47,994 nt of DNA from Nemertoderma westbladi (taxonomy: Eukaryota > Xenacoelomorpha > Nemertodermatida > Nemertodermatidae), in NCBI GenBank assembly GCA_032718475.1, contig JAUCBJ010004103.1:1-47994 (forward strand), read 5' to 3'. The translations under genes and the position numbers were made by a program. Under the pieces are notes generated by a model, which was not told where the DNA came from, made no database searches, and saw nothing but the letters and a program-made list of their open reading frames with translations. Shown here piece by piece: positions 29,338 through 41,064 of the stretch (its first letter is position 1; the number at the start of each line of letters is the position of its first letter).

Positions 29338-31310
29338 GTAGGGTGATGATAAATCCCCCCCTTCCTCCTGTATAAGGCAGTATCAGGAGGTAGGGTGATG
29401 ATAAATCCCCCCTCCTTCCTGTATATGGCAGTATCAGGTAGTGTGATGATAAATCCCCCCCTCCCTCCTGTATATGGCAGTATCAGGTAGTTGATGATAA
29501 ATCCCCCCTTTTTCCTGTATAAGGCAGTAATCAGGAGGAAGGGTGATGATAAATCCCCCTTCCTCCTGTACATGGCAGTATCAGGTAGGGTGATGATAAA
29601 TCTCCCCTTTCTCCTGTATAAGGCAGTATCAGGTAGGGTGATGATAAATCCCCCTCCCTCCCGTATAAGGCAGTTTCAGGTCAGCAGGTAGGGTGATGAT
29701 AAATCCCCCTTCCCTCCTGTATATGGCAGTATCAGGTAGTTGATGATAAATCCCCGCTTTCTCCTGTATAAGGCAGTATCAGGAGGTAGGGTGAAGATAA
29801 ATCCCTCCTCCCTCCTGTATATGGCAGTATCAGGTAGGGTGATGTGATGATAAATCCCCCCTTCATCTTGTATAAGGCAGTATCAAGTAGGGTGATGATA
29901 AATCCCCCATCCCTCCTCTACAAGGCAGTATCAGGTATGGTGATGATAAATTCCCCCTTTCTCCTGTATAAGGCAGTATCAGGAGGTAGGGCGATTTTAA
30001 ATCCCCATCCCTCCTGTATATGGCAGTATCAGGTAGGTTGATGATAAATCCCCCCCCCCCCTCCCTCCTGTATATGGCAGTATCAGGTAGTTGATGATAA
30101 ATCCCCCCTCCCTCCTATATATATATGTCAGTATCAGGTAGGGTGATGATAAATCCCCCTCCTCACTCCTCCTGTATAAGGCAGTATCAGGTAGGGTGAT
30201 GATAAATCCCCCCTCCCTCATGTATAAGGCAGTATCAGGTAGGGTGATGATAAATCCCCCATCCCTCCTCTACAAGGCAGTATCAGGTAGGGTGATGATA
30301 AATTCCCCCTTTCTCCTGTATAAGGCAGTATCAGGAGGTAGGGTGATGTTAAATCCCCCTCCCTCCTGTATATGGCAGTATCAGGTAGGTTGATGATAAA
30401 TCCCCCCCCCCTCCCTCCTGTATATGGCAGTATCGGGTAGGGTGATGTGATGATAAATCCCCCCTCCCTCCTGTATAAGGCAGTATCAGGTAGGGTGATG
30501 ATAAATCCCCCCTTTCTCCTGTATAAGGCAGTATCAGGAGGTAGGGTGATGTTAAATCCCCCATCCCTCTTCTACAAGGCAGTATCAGGTAGGGTGATGA
30601 TAAATTCCCCCTTTCTCCTGTATAAGGCAGTATCATGAGGTAGGGTGATGTTAAATCCCCCTCCCTACTGTATATGGCAGTATCGGGTAGGTTGATGATA
30701 AATCCCCCATCCCTCCTCTACAAGGCAGTATCAGGTAGGGTGATGATAAATTCCCCCTTTCTCCTGTATAAGGCAGTATCAGGAGGTAGGGTGATGTTAA
30801 ATCCCCCTCCCTCCTGTATATGGCAGTATCAGGTAGGTTGATGATAAATCCCCCATCCCTCCTCTACAAGGCAGTATCAGGTAGGGTGATGATAAATTCC
30901 CCCTTTCTCCTGTATAAGGCAGTATCAGGAGGTAGGGTGATGTTAAATCCCCCTCCCTCCTGTATATGGCAGTATCAGGTAGGTTGATGATAAATCCCCC
31001 CCCCCCTCCCTCCTGTATATGGCAGTATCAGGTAGTTGATGATAAATCCCCCCTCCCTCCTATATATATATGTCAGTATCAGGTAGGGTGATGATAAATC
31101 CCCCCTCCTCACTCCTCCTGTATAAGGCAGTATCAGGTAGGGTGATGATAAATCCCCCCTCCCTCCTGTATAAGGCAGTATCAGGTAGGTTGATGATAAA
31201 TCCCACCTCCCTCCTATATAAGGCAGTATCAGGTAGGGTGATGATAAATCCCCCCTCCCTCCTATATATGGCAGCATCAGGTAGGGTGATGATAAACTCC
31301 CACTCACTCC
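29325..31310 (+). repeat. Minisatellite, ~40 units of ~50 bp, copying the exon 1 splice donor
   Basis: Units of the form GGCAGTATCAG-GTAGGGTGATGATAAATCCCCC(CTCCCTCCTGTATAA), split here for length, recur about 40 times at a mean spacing of 50 bp. The first unit is the end of exon 1 plus the intron start, so every unit repeats the exon/intron junction. Unit variants (CAGGAG-GTAGGG, GTAGTTGATG, GTTAAATCCC, ATTCCCCC) form higher-order blocks: one of three units (about 148 bp) recurs near 30706 and 30854, and one at about 30054-30180 recurs at 31003-31126. Long frames on both strands here are repeat artefacts. Confidence 0.95.
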
Positions 31311-31404
31311 TGTATATTTACACTATCACGGTTAATTATTTATAATTATATATATATATATATATATTCCAGAAAAACGCGCAAGTTTGTTGTAGCTGAC
31401 TTCC

Positions 31405-31706
31405 GGTATATATAGCGGTGAGAAACAATCAAAATTCGAGTTCGATGAAGAAGTAAAAAACTCATTATGACAGTAAAAACGGTTTTATTAATAAATAAGG
31501 TAAAAGAAGAGGTAATCCGAAATGCATTGACTCATTATTATTTAATTTGATTATTTTTACCTTATTTATTAATAAAATCGTTTTTACTGTCATAATGCTA
31601 ACTAAATAATTTAATATAATTTTACTGATAATATCAATAGTTTTTTACTTCTTCATCGAACTCGAATTTTGATCGTTTCTCACCGCTATATATATATATA
31701 TATACC
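31405..31706. repeat. ~300-bp imperfect palindrome (foldback MITE)
   Basis: The left arm runs GGTATATATAGCGGTGAGAA... through CATTATGACAGTAAAAACGG. The right arm is its inverse, ending TATACC at 31706. The arms of ~100 bp match well apart from an extra ~40 bp in the right arm. The ends lie in TA-rich sequence, so a TA duplication cannot be separated from (TA)n. It lies in intron 1. Confidence 0.85.
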
Positions 31707-32323
31707 AATTAGTGCAATTATGAACTAGCTGGCATTAAAGCGGCCATGTAGTATATTGCAGTTACACACATTTGCATATAATTTTTATTTGGAATTAATA
31801 TATAATATTTATATTTTTATTGATATTAATTATTGTGGCCAGGGTCACGTTGCTTCATTATTAATATTTGTGATAATCTTATTCGTTGATGGATAAAGGG
31901 GGTTCAGCATGAGCATAATGATGAGTTGAGCACATTGGCTGCAGTTGAGTTGGGAGGCCACAAGGGAGGACGTAAAGAAGATTTCAGGTAGAATTTTCAG
32001 GTCTACCCTGAACCCCAAGCGGAATTGTTAAAGCGCCTGACATCCAACCTGAAGGTCACCTGTTCGAACCCGTCTGGTCGTCAATGTCGACTTTGCTCAG
32101 CTGTGGTCAACGGAAATCATAATAAACACACCTTTGGTGGAATAGTATAAGTAACTCGAGTTATGATGAGTGGCAGGCCTTGATTGCGCAAAATTGTCGC
32201 AAATACCATGATAGTGGGGTTGGTACTTTAAGGGAAGGAGCAGCTAATAGTGGCGGTGTTTTCTAACCAAAACAATAAACTAAAATATATTTTGTAATAT
32301 GTTATTTTTTTTATATTTTCCAG
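31707..32323 (+). other. Rest of UBALD intron 1
   Basis: No gene. A weak tRNA-like module (about 32012-32080; B-box-like TGTTCGAACCC at 32061-32071) may be a SINE remnant. TTCTAACCAAAACAATAAAC (32261-32280) is the core of the ~91-bp repeat at 45605-46270 and sits 43 bp before the exon 2 acceptor. Confidence 0.5.
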
Positions 32324-32425
32324 ATGGCTCTTAGTAGATTTATGGGTGAGGTGACTCTCCCTACCTGCTCTGGTGGTAGCTACGGTACCGGTACCAACTG
32401 TAAATATGGGCAAATGAACCACCAG
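32324..32425 (+). CDS. UBALD: UBALD-family protein, exon 2
   Basis: 34 codons in phase 0 after a good acceptor (TTTTTTATATTTTCCAG, ending 32323). They begin MALSRFMGEV, completing the UBA-like domain; vertebrate UBALD1/2 has ALS-F-QE directly after the WQF block. A Gly/Thr-rich linker then ends KYGQMNHQ, where vertebrates have a His-rich stretch ending QMM. The donor is taken as CAG|GTTGGT at 32426. A stronger-looking GTAAAT 4 bp on (32430) would put exon 3 out of frame and stop it within seven codons, so it is rejected for this product. Confidence 0.88.
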
Positions 32426-33442
32426 GTTGGTAAATATTATACTTTGTATTAATTGTTATTTATTGATATGAAAGTATGGGACATTTCTGGCATGGGCCGG
32501 GATTTAGGACTTATACTAATAGATTGAAACTTCTTATACCAATGCATCCCGCAAGCAGAAGCCACCCTCTGTCGGTCCGCATCTTTCTCCTTGTCTGCGC
32601 GCGCGACCTCTGAATCCAATTAGCGAAATTACCATTTCCGCCCCAAACACCCCACCAAGGTGGTTGATGTAATTGCGTACTGCCAGCACCCCCGATCTTA
32701 GTATCTGTAATAGATGGATAATGTAATAGATACACTTATAGATAGGGTGGCCAGGCCAGATGGTGTGGTAGTTGCAAGCTAAGAAATCAATTAGCCGCCC
32801 AACTAGGGCCACTGGTAAAGTACTTATTGGTGCTGGTATATATAAACTTAAATGGCTAAAAAAAATTAATTTCAATTTTCAATATTTTGACAACTTTTCG
32901 CCAATAGGTGATAGTTTCATTTCTACGTGGCAGATAGTATGCGATCGCTTTCTAAACAAGGTCATATCCTAATCCTAAAGGGTCATAATTATATTAGTTT
33001 TAAACCGGGATCCCGTTGAAAAATCTGTAAAATCCGGTTATCAATTGTAAAATAAACTGTTTATAATTTTAAGTTTTACCGGTACTAATATTTCAGCTGT
33101 ATGAAATAAAGTAATTTATAAAGTTTTCCAAAACCTACACTTACACAAAAGCTTACACAATTATATATAATATACTGAAAACTTTAAGGAGATTTAATCC
33201 AAAATTTGATTTTTTAATACGAACAAATAATATTGAAAATAAAAATAATTGACCCAATGAAATTTGCAAAGTCGTCACAATTTTGTAATTTTGACTTTCA
33301 TATTTAAGTTGCATCCCAACCTCAACCACACAAACTGCGTCCCACCATGGAATACTAAATATAGACTATATTTAGTCTATATTATGGTCCCACCTGTTTT
33401 ATATTTGATATATATAATATAGTATAATAAATATAATAGACA

Positions 33443-33473
<31 letters not shown>

Positions 33474-33881
33474 ATTAATATCCCGCGTTATCAATGCTAA
33501 ATTCTCAATTTAGGGAAAGGGGCAGGTTACAGTGGAACGTTATTTTAACCAAAACAATAAACTAAACACAATAGAGTAGGTTACAGTTTTATTTTTGCTC
33601 GTAAACAGCTGTTATGTGCGTCCTATTTCCCCTGGAGAGTGATGAAATTTTATTGCGTCCAGTCCCCCTCGCCCCCCCCCCCCCCCCCCCCCATATCTGA
33701 ATATATTATTCGGACGTTCAAGCTATTAATTTCAATTTTCATATAATATAGTATTGATAATTAAAATTAATTTATTATTACTTTGTTTTATCTTGGACGC
33801 AATTTCTATATATACGGAATTTAGTACAGGATTCTTTCACGATTTAATACCTCCTGCTATTTTCCCGGATTTTGAAAAGAC
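32426..33881 (+). other. UBALD intron 2, first part
   Basis: No gene seen. Poly-G 33443-33472 and poly-C 33672-33692 bracket a single diverged copy of the ~91-bp repeat (TTAACCAAAACAATAAACTA, from about 33545). A short palindrome, ATATAGACTATATTTAGTCT, lies near 33358. Confidence 0.5.
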
Positions 33882-33900
33882 ATTAATAGGATGACACAAT

Positions 33901-36211
33901 ACGGAAACACACCCCTATTAAGGCGATGTGGAATTGCAAAATTTTCAATCCAAAAACTACAACTCCAGATACAGAATTTCCGAGGAAGCGCGAAATAAAT
34001 CTCGGACTACTGCAGAACGACGAGAGACTCAATCATACATACAATCTGCTAACCGAAAACCGAACAGATGAGGCATATTTACTCTTATCTAATGCGATAA
34101 AAGAGGCGGCACCGGCTCTTAGCGACACGAAACGCTTCTCTAAACGCTGGTTTGACTCGGACTGCTACCGCAAACGGCGCGAGGTTTTATCTATTCATAA
34201 TGCCTCAAACGCAGATTCTTCGAAACGTGCTCAGTTATGTGCTAAGAAACGCGAATACAAACAACTCCTCAGAGATAAACAGGAAGAATATGCTCGTTGC
34301 ACCGAGGAAAAGCTGATTGCCGAGGCTGAAGATAACCCATACAAATGGTGCAAAAAGACCACTTCAAAAAGCAGCTGTCCGGTTCCATTAGAGACTTGGG
34401 AGGAACACTTCAGTAAAATTCTAAAAGGGGAGGACTCCTCGGAGGATGAAGGCAACTTGTCCGAGGAAGAAACTACGACGAACGGAAGTTTATTCACAGA
34501 AGAGGAAGTCGCTTCTGCTTTAAAAGACAAGAAATCGGGTAAATCAGGTGGCCCAAACAAGCTTCCTTACGAACTCCTTAAAGGCGCTGTCCCTGTAACA
34601 CTGATCCTTTGGACAGCGCTCTTCAATTTATGTTTGTCTACCGGAACGTTAGTAACATCCTGGAAAACCAGTCTCATGTTTGTGCTGTACAAGGGGAAAG
34701 GTTCTAGAGCCGTTCCTGACAATTATAGAGGAATTTCGTTACTACACAATGCGTACAAATGGTTAACATCAATCGTTGAAAAAAGACTACGTAAACTGGT
34801 ATCCAGTAAGATTCCCGCAGAACAGTTCGGCTACATGCAGGGCAGGTCAACGGGGCAAGCGATCGCCCAGTTCATCAACAGAATTCACATCAATCTATCA
34901 TCACCCCGGCAACCATTATACGCGGTATATGTAGACTTTCAAAAGGCGTTCGATTCTGTACCAAGGCCAAGATTACTCACAAAGTTGAAAACACATTTTA
35001 ATTTAAAGGGAAAACTTCTAAAACTAATTGAGGCTATTCTATCAACAAATTATATTCAAATTTTCGATGGATTACGGGTATCCAAAATTATCAAACAAAC
35101 TCGTGGCGTTTTGCAAGGAGACACACTCAGTCCTCTACTCTTTATTTTGTTCATATTCGATATAGTTGACTACATAAAACGAGCAGCGAGGTATATTGGT
35201 GAGATTATCGTTCTTCTTTTCGCCGATGATTTACTCTTCTATAGCGATTCACGCGAAGCAATTCAAGCTGGTCTTGATTCGATCGCGATATGGTCCTCAG
35301 AAAATGGAATTAAAGTGAACCTAAGTAAAACGGCGGTGATGAAATTCCGGCGTGGTGGCAGGCTTGCAGCGGCGGATAAATTCACGTATAACGGTGAACC
35401 CGTATCAATAGTCAATTCTTATAAATATCTTGGAGTCACTTTTCAACCCACAATGAGTTTCTCTAAACACATTGTAATCACCGTATGTAAGGCACTTTCA
35501 GCTTCTCATTCAATTCGATCCCCTCATTTACTTTCAGTTTCAACAGCACTTAAATTATTCACAATCAAAATTCACCCAATTATTACTTATTGTTTTCGGG
35601 AAACTTGGCCATTTCTAACAGCTGCAAATTTGCACCAATTGGACAAAATAAAATCGAGTTTTATCAAAAAGGTAATACAGGTGCATAAATCTACACAGAA
35701 CCGACTAGTCTTAGCAATTTGTGGAGAGGAAAATCTTATAATCGAACTAGTTGAACGTCTCAATCTGCCGCATACAACTGAATTCAAAAAGTATAAAGAA
35801 GTAATTTCAGCTAAAACAAACGAAATCAACCCTGACTTTTGGACTAGTTCGGCATTTATTGATTTAAATTGGACTGGTCCAAACCGCCCAAATAGACACG
35901 TTACTACGCGTTACGCGATACACGGGTTCCACCACCGAGTATGTCAGAACCGGGACTTTCACATGGTGACCACCGATTCTTGCGTCTGTGTGCTGTGCAA
36001 TGGACCAGCAACGCTGTACCATCTCGATTCATGTACCCACAACAGCTGGACATTGCGTCAATGGGCCACAAACTCTGAATTACCCCCCCCCCCCCCCCCC
36101 CCCCCCCAATCATTAATCTCATAAATTAATTTTATTTATATTCGTGCATTAATTATTAACATATTTGTGTATATATTTTACTTGCCTTTGGTGCCTCTCG
36201 CGGGCTTAATT
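33901..36211 (+). mobile_element. 5'-truncated LINE with perfect 19-bp target duplication
   Basis: Flanked by ATTAATAGGATGACACAAT at 33882-33900 and 36212-36230, identical copies, which fixes the 2311-bp insert and shows target-primed insertion. The 5' end is truncated inside ORF2: codons are open right up to the junction, and the endonuclease domain is missing. The short 3' end has no poly(A). It lies in intron 2 of UBALD in the sense orientation. The intact long frame and intact target duplication argue for a fairly young insertion. Confidence 0.93.
33926..36124 (+). CDS. LINE ORF2 fragment: reverse transcriptase
   Basis: 732 codons without interruption. The first ~190 are the charged linker that lies before RT in many LINEs. 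RT follows: NYRGISLLHNAYKWLTSIVE, EQFGYMQGRST, VDFQKAFDSVPR with the first Asp, RGVLQGDTLSPLLF, and LLFADDLLFYS with the active-site Asp pair (about 35213-35245). A thumb and a C-terminal CCHC-like motif (CVLCNGPATLYHLDSC, about 35988) come next. The endonuclease is lost by truncation, so it cannot move by itself. The ATG at 33926 is only the first one after the junction, not the native start. The poly-C run 36083-36107 encodes a stretch of about eight prolines just before the stop, probably an expansion. Confidence 0.9.
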   Translation: MWNCKIFNPKTTTPDTEFPRKREINLGLLQNDERLNHTYNLLTENRTDEAYLLLSNAIKEAAPALSDTKRFSKRWFDSDCYRKRREVLSIHNASNADSSKRAQLCAKKREYKQLLRDKQEEYARCTEEKLIAEAEDNPYKWCKKTTSKSSCPVPLETWEEHFSKILKGEDSSEDEGNLSEEETTTNGSLFTEEEVASALKDKKSGKSGGPNKLPYELLKGAVPVTLILWTALFNLCLSTGTLVTSWKTSLMFVLYKGKGSRAVPDNYRGISLLHNAYKWLTSIVEKRLRKLVSSKIPAEQFGYMQGRSTGQAIAQFINRIHINLSSPRQPLYAVYVDFQKAFDSVPRPRLLTKLKTHFNLKGKLLKLIEAILSTNYIQIFDGLRVSKIIKQTRGVLQGDTLSPLLFILFIFDIVDYIKRAARYIGEIIVLLFADDLLFYSDSREAIQAGLDSIAIWSSENGIKVNLSKTAVMKFRRGGRLAAADKFTYNGEPVSIVNSYKYLGVTFQPTMSFSKHIVITVCKALSASHSIRSPHLLSVSTALKLFTIKIHPIITYCFRETWPFLTAANLHQLDKIKSSFIKKVIQVHKSTQNRLVLAICGEENLIIELVERLNLPHTTEFKKYKEVISAKTNEINPDFWTSSAFIDLNWTGPNRPNRHVTTRYAIHGFHHRVCQNRDFHMVTTDSCVCVLCNGPATLYHLDSCTHNSWTLRQWATNSELPPPPPPPPQSLIS

Positions 36212-36230
36212 ATTAATAGGATGACACAAT

Positions 36231-36502
36231 TTGAGTAAACATTAGAAACAAGTGATTCCTGCTTAGTAGTGTTGAGGTGGTTCGTGGTCGTAAATACGGG
36301 TGAGGTATACTTTCCCGTAAATCACACCCCTAATAATAGGTACTGGATTTATATACACTTTACATAATTAATGTTTACAATAAGTGTAAGGTGTATTCAT
36401 TAAATAGAACAACATGACTTTCTGAGTATTCAAAAACATGCAACCTTCGATCGGCGTATTTCCGTTATTTCGAAACAAAATTCAGATTATACATTTGGAA
36501 TC
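36231..36502 (+). other. UBALD intron 2, between LINE and satellite
   Basis: No gene. CACACCCCTAATAATAGG (about 36324) resembles the LINE's left junction sequence (CACACCCCTATTAAGG), possibly by chance. Confidence 0.4.
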
Positions 36503-39500
36503 ACTGCCACTTCACCTTTTTGGAGATGTGCGACTGGTGTAATATGAAAGATATTGTGCCACTTCACCTTTTTTGAAGATGTGCGACTGGTGCAATATGA
36601 AAGATATTGTGCCACTTCACCTTTTTGAAGATGTGCGACTGGTGCAATATGAAAGATATTGTGCCACTTCACCTTTTTGGAGATGTGCGACTGGTGCAAT
36701 ATGAAAGATTTTGTGCCACTTCACCTTTTTGGAGATGTGCGACTGGTGCAATATGAATGATTTTGTGCCACTTCACCTTTTTGAAGATGTGCGACTGGTG
36801 TAATATGAAAGATATTGTGCCACTTCACCTTTTTTGAAGATGTGCGACTGGTGCAATATGAAAGATATTGTGCCACTTCACCTTTTTCGAGATGTGCGAC
36901 TGGTGCAATATGAAAGATTTTGTGCCACTTCACCTTTTTGGAGATGTGCGACTGGTGCAATATGAAAGATTTTGTGCCACTTCACCTTTTTTGAAGATGT
37001 GGGCTGGTGCAATATGAAAGATATTGTGCCACTTCACCTTTTTTGAAGATGTGCGACTGGTGCAATATGAAAGATATTGTGCCACTTCACCTTTTTGGAG
37101 ATGTGCGACTGGTGCAATATGAAAGATTTTGTGCCACTTCACCTTTTTGGAGATGTGCGACTGGTGTAATATGAAAGATATTGTGCCACTTCACCTTTTT
37201 TGAAGATGTGCGACTGGTGCAATATGAAAGATATTGTGCCACTTCACATTTTTGGAGATGTGCGACTGGTGCAATATGAAAGATTTTGTGCCACTTCGCC
37301 TTTTTGGAGATGTGCGACTGGTGCAATATGAAAGATTTTGTGCCACTTCACCTTTTTGGAGATGTGCGACTGGTGCAATATGAAAGATTTTGTGCCACTT
37401 CACCTTTTTGGAGATGTGCGACTGGTGCAATATGAAAGATTTTGTGCCACTTCACCTTTTTGGAGATGTGCGACTAGTGCAATATGAAAGATTTTGTGCC
37501 ACTTCACCTTTTTTGAAGATGTGCGACTGGTGCAATATGAAAGATATTGTGCCACTTCACCTTTTTGGAGATGTGCGACTGGTGCAATATGAAAGATTTT
37601 GTGCCACTTCACCTTTTTGGAGATGTGCGACTGGTACAATATGAAAGATTTTGTGCCACTTCACCTTTTTGGAGATTGCGACTGGTGCAATTTGAAAGAT
37701 TTTGTGCCACTTCACCTTTTTGGAGATGTGCGACTGGTGCAATATGAAAGATTTTGTGCCACTTCACCTTTTTGGAGATGTGCGACGGGTGCAATATGAA
37801 AGATTTTGTGCCACTTCACCTCTTTGGAGATGTGCGACTGGTGCAATATGAAAGATTTTCTGCCACTTCACCTTTTTGGAGACGTGCGACTGGTGCAATA
37901 TGAAAGATTTTCTGCCAAGATGTGCGACTGGTGCAATATGAAAGATTTTGTGCCACTTCACCTTTTTTGAAGATGTGCGACTGGTGCAATATGAAAGATT
38001 TTGTGCCACTTCACCTTTTTGGAGATGTGCGAATGGTGCAATATGAAAGATTTTGTTCCACTTCACCTTTTTGGAGATGTGCGACTGGTGCAATATGAAT
38101 GATTTTGTAACACTTCACCTTTTTGGAGATGTGCGACGGGTGCAATATGAAAGATTTTGTGCCACTTCACCTCTTTGGAGATGTGCGACTGGTGCAATAT
38201 GAAAGATTTTCTGCCACTTCACCTTTTTGGAGACGTGCGACTGGTGCAATATGAAAGATTTTCTGCCACTTCACCTTTTTGGAGATGTGCGACTGGTGCA
38301 ATATGAAAGATTTTGTGCCACTTCACCTTTTTTGAAGATGTGCGACTGGTGCAATATGAAAGATATTGTGCCACTTCACCTTTTTGGAGATGTGCGACTG
38401 GTGCAATATGAAAGATTTTGTGCCACTTCACCTTTTTGGAGATGTGCGACTGGTACAATATGAAAGATTTTGTGCCACTTCACCTTTTTGGAGATTGCGA
38501 CTGGTGCAATTTGAAAGATTTTGTGCCACTTCACCTTTTTGGAGATGTGCGACTGGTGCAATATGAAAGATTTTGTGCCACTTCACCTTTTTGGAGATGT
38601 GCGACGGGTGCAATATGAAAGATTTTGTGCCACTTCACCTCTTTGGAGATGTGCGACTGGTGCAATATGAAAGATTTTCTGCCACTTCACCTTTTTGGAG
38701 ACGTGCGACTGGTGCAATATGAAAGATTTTCTGCCACTTCACCTTTTTGGAGATGTGCGACGGGTGCAATATGAAAGATTTTGTGCCACTTCACCTTTTT
38801 GGAGATGTGCGACGGGTGCAATATGAAAGATATTGTGCCACTTCACCTTTTTGGAGATGTGCGACTGGTGCAATATGAAAGATTTTGTGCCACTTCACCT
38901 TTTTTGAAGACGTGCGACTGGTGCAATATGAAAGATATTGTGCCACTTCACCTTTTTGGAGATGTGCGAATGGTGCAATATGAAAGATTTTGTTCCACTT
39001 CACCTTTTTGGAGATGTGCGACTGGTGCAATATGAAAGATTTTGTAACACTTCACCTTTTTGGAGATGTGCTACGGGTGCAATATGAAAGATTTTGTGCC
39101 ACTTCACCTCTTTGGAGATGTGCGACTGGTGCAATATGAAAGATTTTCTGCCACTTCACCTTTTTGGAGACGTGCGACTGGTGCAATATGAAAGATTTTC
39201 TGCCACTTCACCTTTTTGGAGATGTGCGACTGGTGCAATATGAAAGATTTTGTGCCACTTCACCTTTTTGGAGATGTGCGACTGGTGCAATATGAAAGAT
39301 TTTCTGCCACTTCACCTTTTTGGAGATGTGCGACTGGTGCAATATGAAAGATTTTGTGCCACTTCACCTTTTTTGAAGATGTGCGACTGGTGCAATATGA
39401 AAGATTTTGTGCCACTTCACCTTTTTGGAGATGTGCGACTGGTGCAATATGAAAGATTTTGTGCCACTTCACTTTTTTGGAGATGTGCGACTGGTGCAAT

Positions 39501-41064
39501 ATGAAAGATTTTGTGCCACTTCACTTTTTTGGAGATGTGCGACTGGTGCAATATGAAAGATTTTGTGCCACTTTACCTATTTGGAGATGTGCGACTGGTG
39601 CAATATGAAAGATTTTGTGCCACTTCACCTTTTTGGAGATGTGCGACTGGTGCAATATGAAAGATTTTGTGCCACTTCACCTTTTTGGAGATGTGCGACT
39701 GGTGCAATATGAAAATATTGTGCCACTTCACCTTTTTGGAGATGTGCGACTGGTGCAATATGAAAGATATTGTGCCACTTCACCTTTTTGGAGATGTGCG
39801 ACTGGTGCAATATGAAAGATTTTGTGCCACTTCACCTTTTTTGAAGATGTGCGACTGGTGCAATATGAAAGATTTTGTGCCACTTCACCTTTTTGAAGAT
39901 GTGCGACTGGTGCAATATGAAAGATTTTGTGCCACTTCACCTTTTTTGAAGATGTGCGACTGGTGCAATATGAAAGATTTTGTGCCACTTCACCTTTTTG
40001 GAGATGTGCGACTGGTGCAATATGAAAGATTTTGTGCCACTTCACCTCTTTAGATGAGCGACTGGTGCAATATGAAAGATTTTGTGCCACTTCACCTTTT
40101 TGGAGATGTGAGACTGGTGCAATATGAAAGATCTTGTGTCACTTCACCTTTTTTGAAGATGTGCTACTGGTGCAATATAAAAGATTTTGTGCCACTTCAC
40201 CTCCCTAGATGTGCGACTGGTGCAATATGAAAGATTTTGTGCCACTTCACCTTTTTTGAAGATGTGCGACTGGTGCAATATGAAAGATTTTGTGCCACTT
40301 CACGTTTTTGGAGATGTGCGACTGGTGCAATATGAAAGATTTTGTGCCACTTCACCTTTTTGGAGATGTACGACTGGTGCAATATGAAAATATTGTGCCA
40401 CTTCACCTTTTTGGAGATGTGCGACTGGTGCAATATGAAAGATATTGTGCCACTTCACCTTTTTGGAGATGTGCGACTGGTGCAATATGAAAGATTTTGT
40501 GCCACTTCACCTTTTTGGAGATGTGCGACTGGTGCAATATGAAAGATATTGTGCAACTTCACCTTTTTGGAGATGTGCGACTGGTGCAATATGAAAGATT
40601 TTGTGCCTCTTCACCTTTTTGGAGATGTGCGACTGGTGCAATATGAAAGATTTTGTGCCACTTCACCTTTTTGGAGATGTGCGTCTGGTGCAATATGAAA
40701 GATTTTGTGCCACTTCACCTTTTTGGAGATGTGCGACTGGTGCAATATGAAAATATTGTGCCACTTCACCTTTTTGGAGATGTGCGAATGGTGCAATATG
40801 AAAGATATTGTGCCACTTTACCTTTTTGGAGATGTGCGACTGGTGCAATATGAAAGATTTTGTGCCACTTCACCTTTTTGGAGATGTGCGACTGGTGCAA
40901 TATGAAAGATATTGTGCAACTTCACCTTTTTGGAGATGTGCGACTGGTGCAATATGAAAGATATTGTGCCACTTCACCTTTTTGGAGATGTGCGACTGGT
41001 GCAATATGAAAGATTTTGTGCCACTTCACCTTTTTGGAAGATCTGCGACTGGTGCAATATGAAG
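36503..41064. repeat. 52-bp satellite array, about 88 units, in UBALD intron 2
   Basis: The unit contains GTGCCACTTCACCTTTTTGG, then AGATGTGCGACTGGTGCAAT, then ATGAAAGATTTT. Variants (TTTTTTGAAGATG, GATATT, ACGTGCG, GATTGCG, TTCTGCC) form higher-order blocks; a segment near 37609-37799 recurs almost unchanged at 38428-38618, 819 bp away. Because 52 is not a multiple of 3, three units make a 156-bp coding period and long open frames appear on both strands; these are not genes. Confidence 0.97.

Noticed and set aside
29334-31345. Open frames with GRVMINPPSLLYKAVS-type repeats
   Set aside because: Translations of the ~50-bp minisatellite on either strand; no start context or conservation, and the UBALD frame stops at once in it.
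32430-32435. Alternative exon 2 donor GTAAAT
   Set aside because: It shifts exon 3 out of frame and stops within seven codons; the weaker GTTGGT at 32426 gives the conserved protein. A minor alternative product is not excluded.
36503-41064. Regular short repeats, CRISPR-like at first sight
   Set aside because: Units are directly adjacent with no unique spacers, in an animal intron; this is a satellite.
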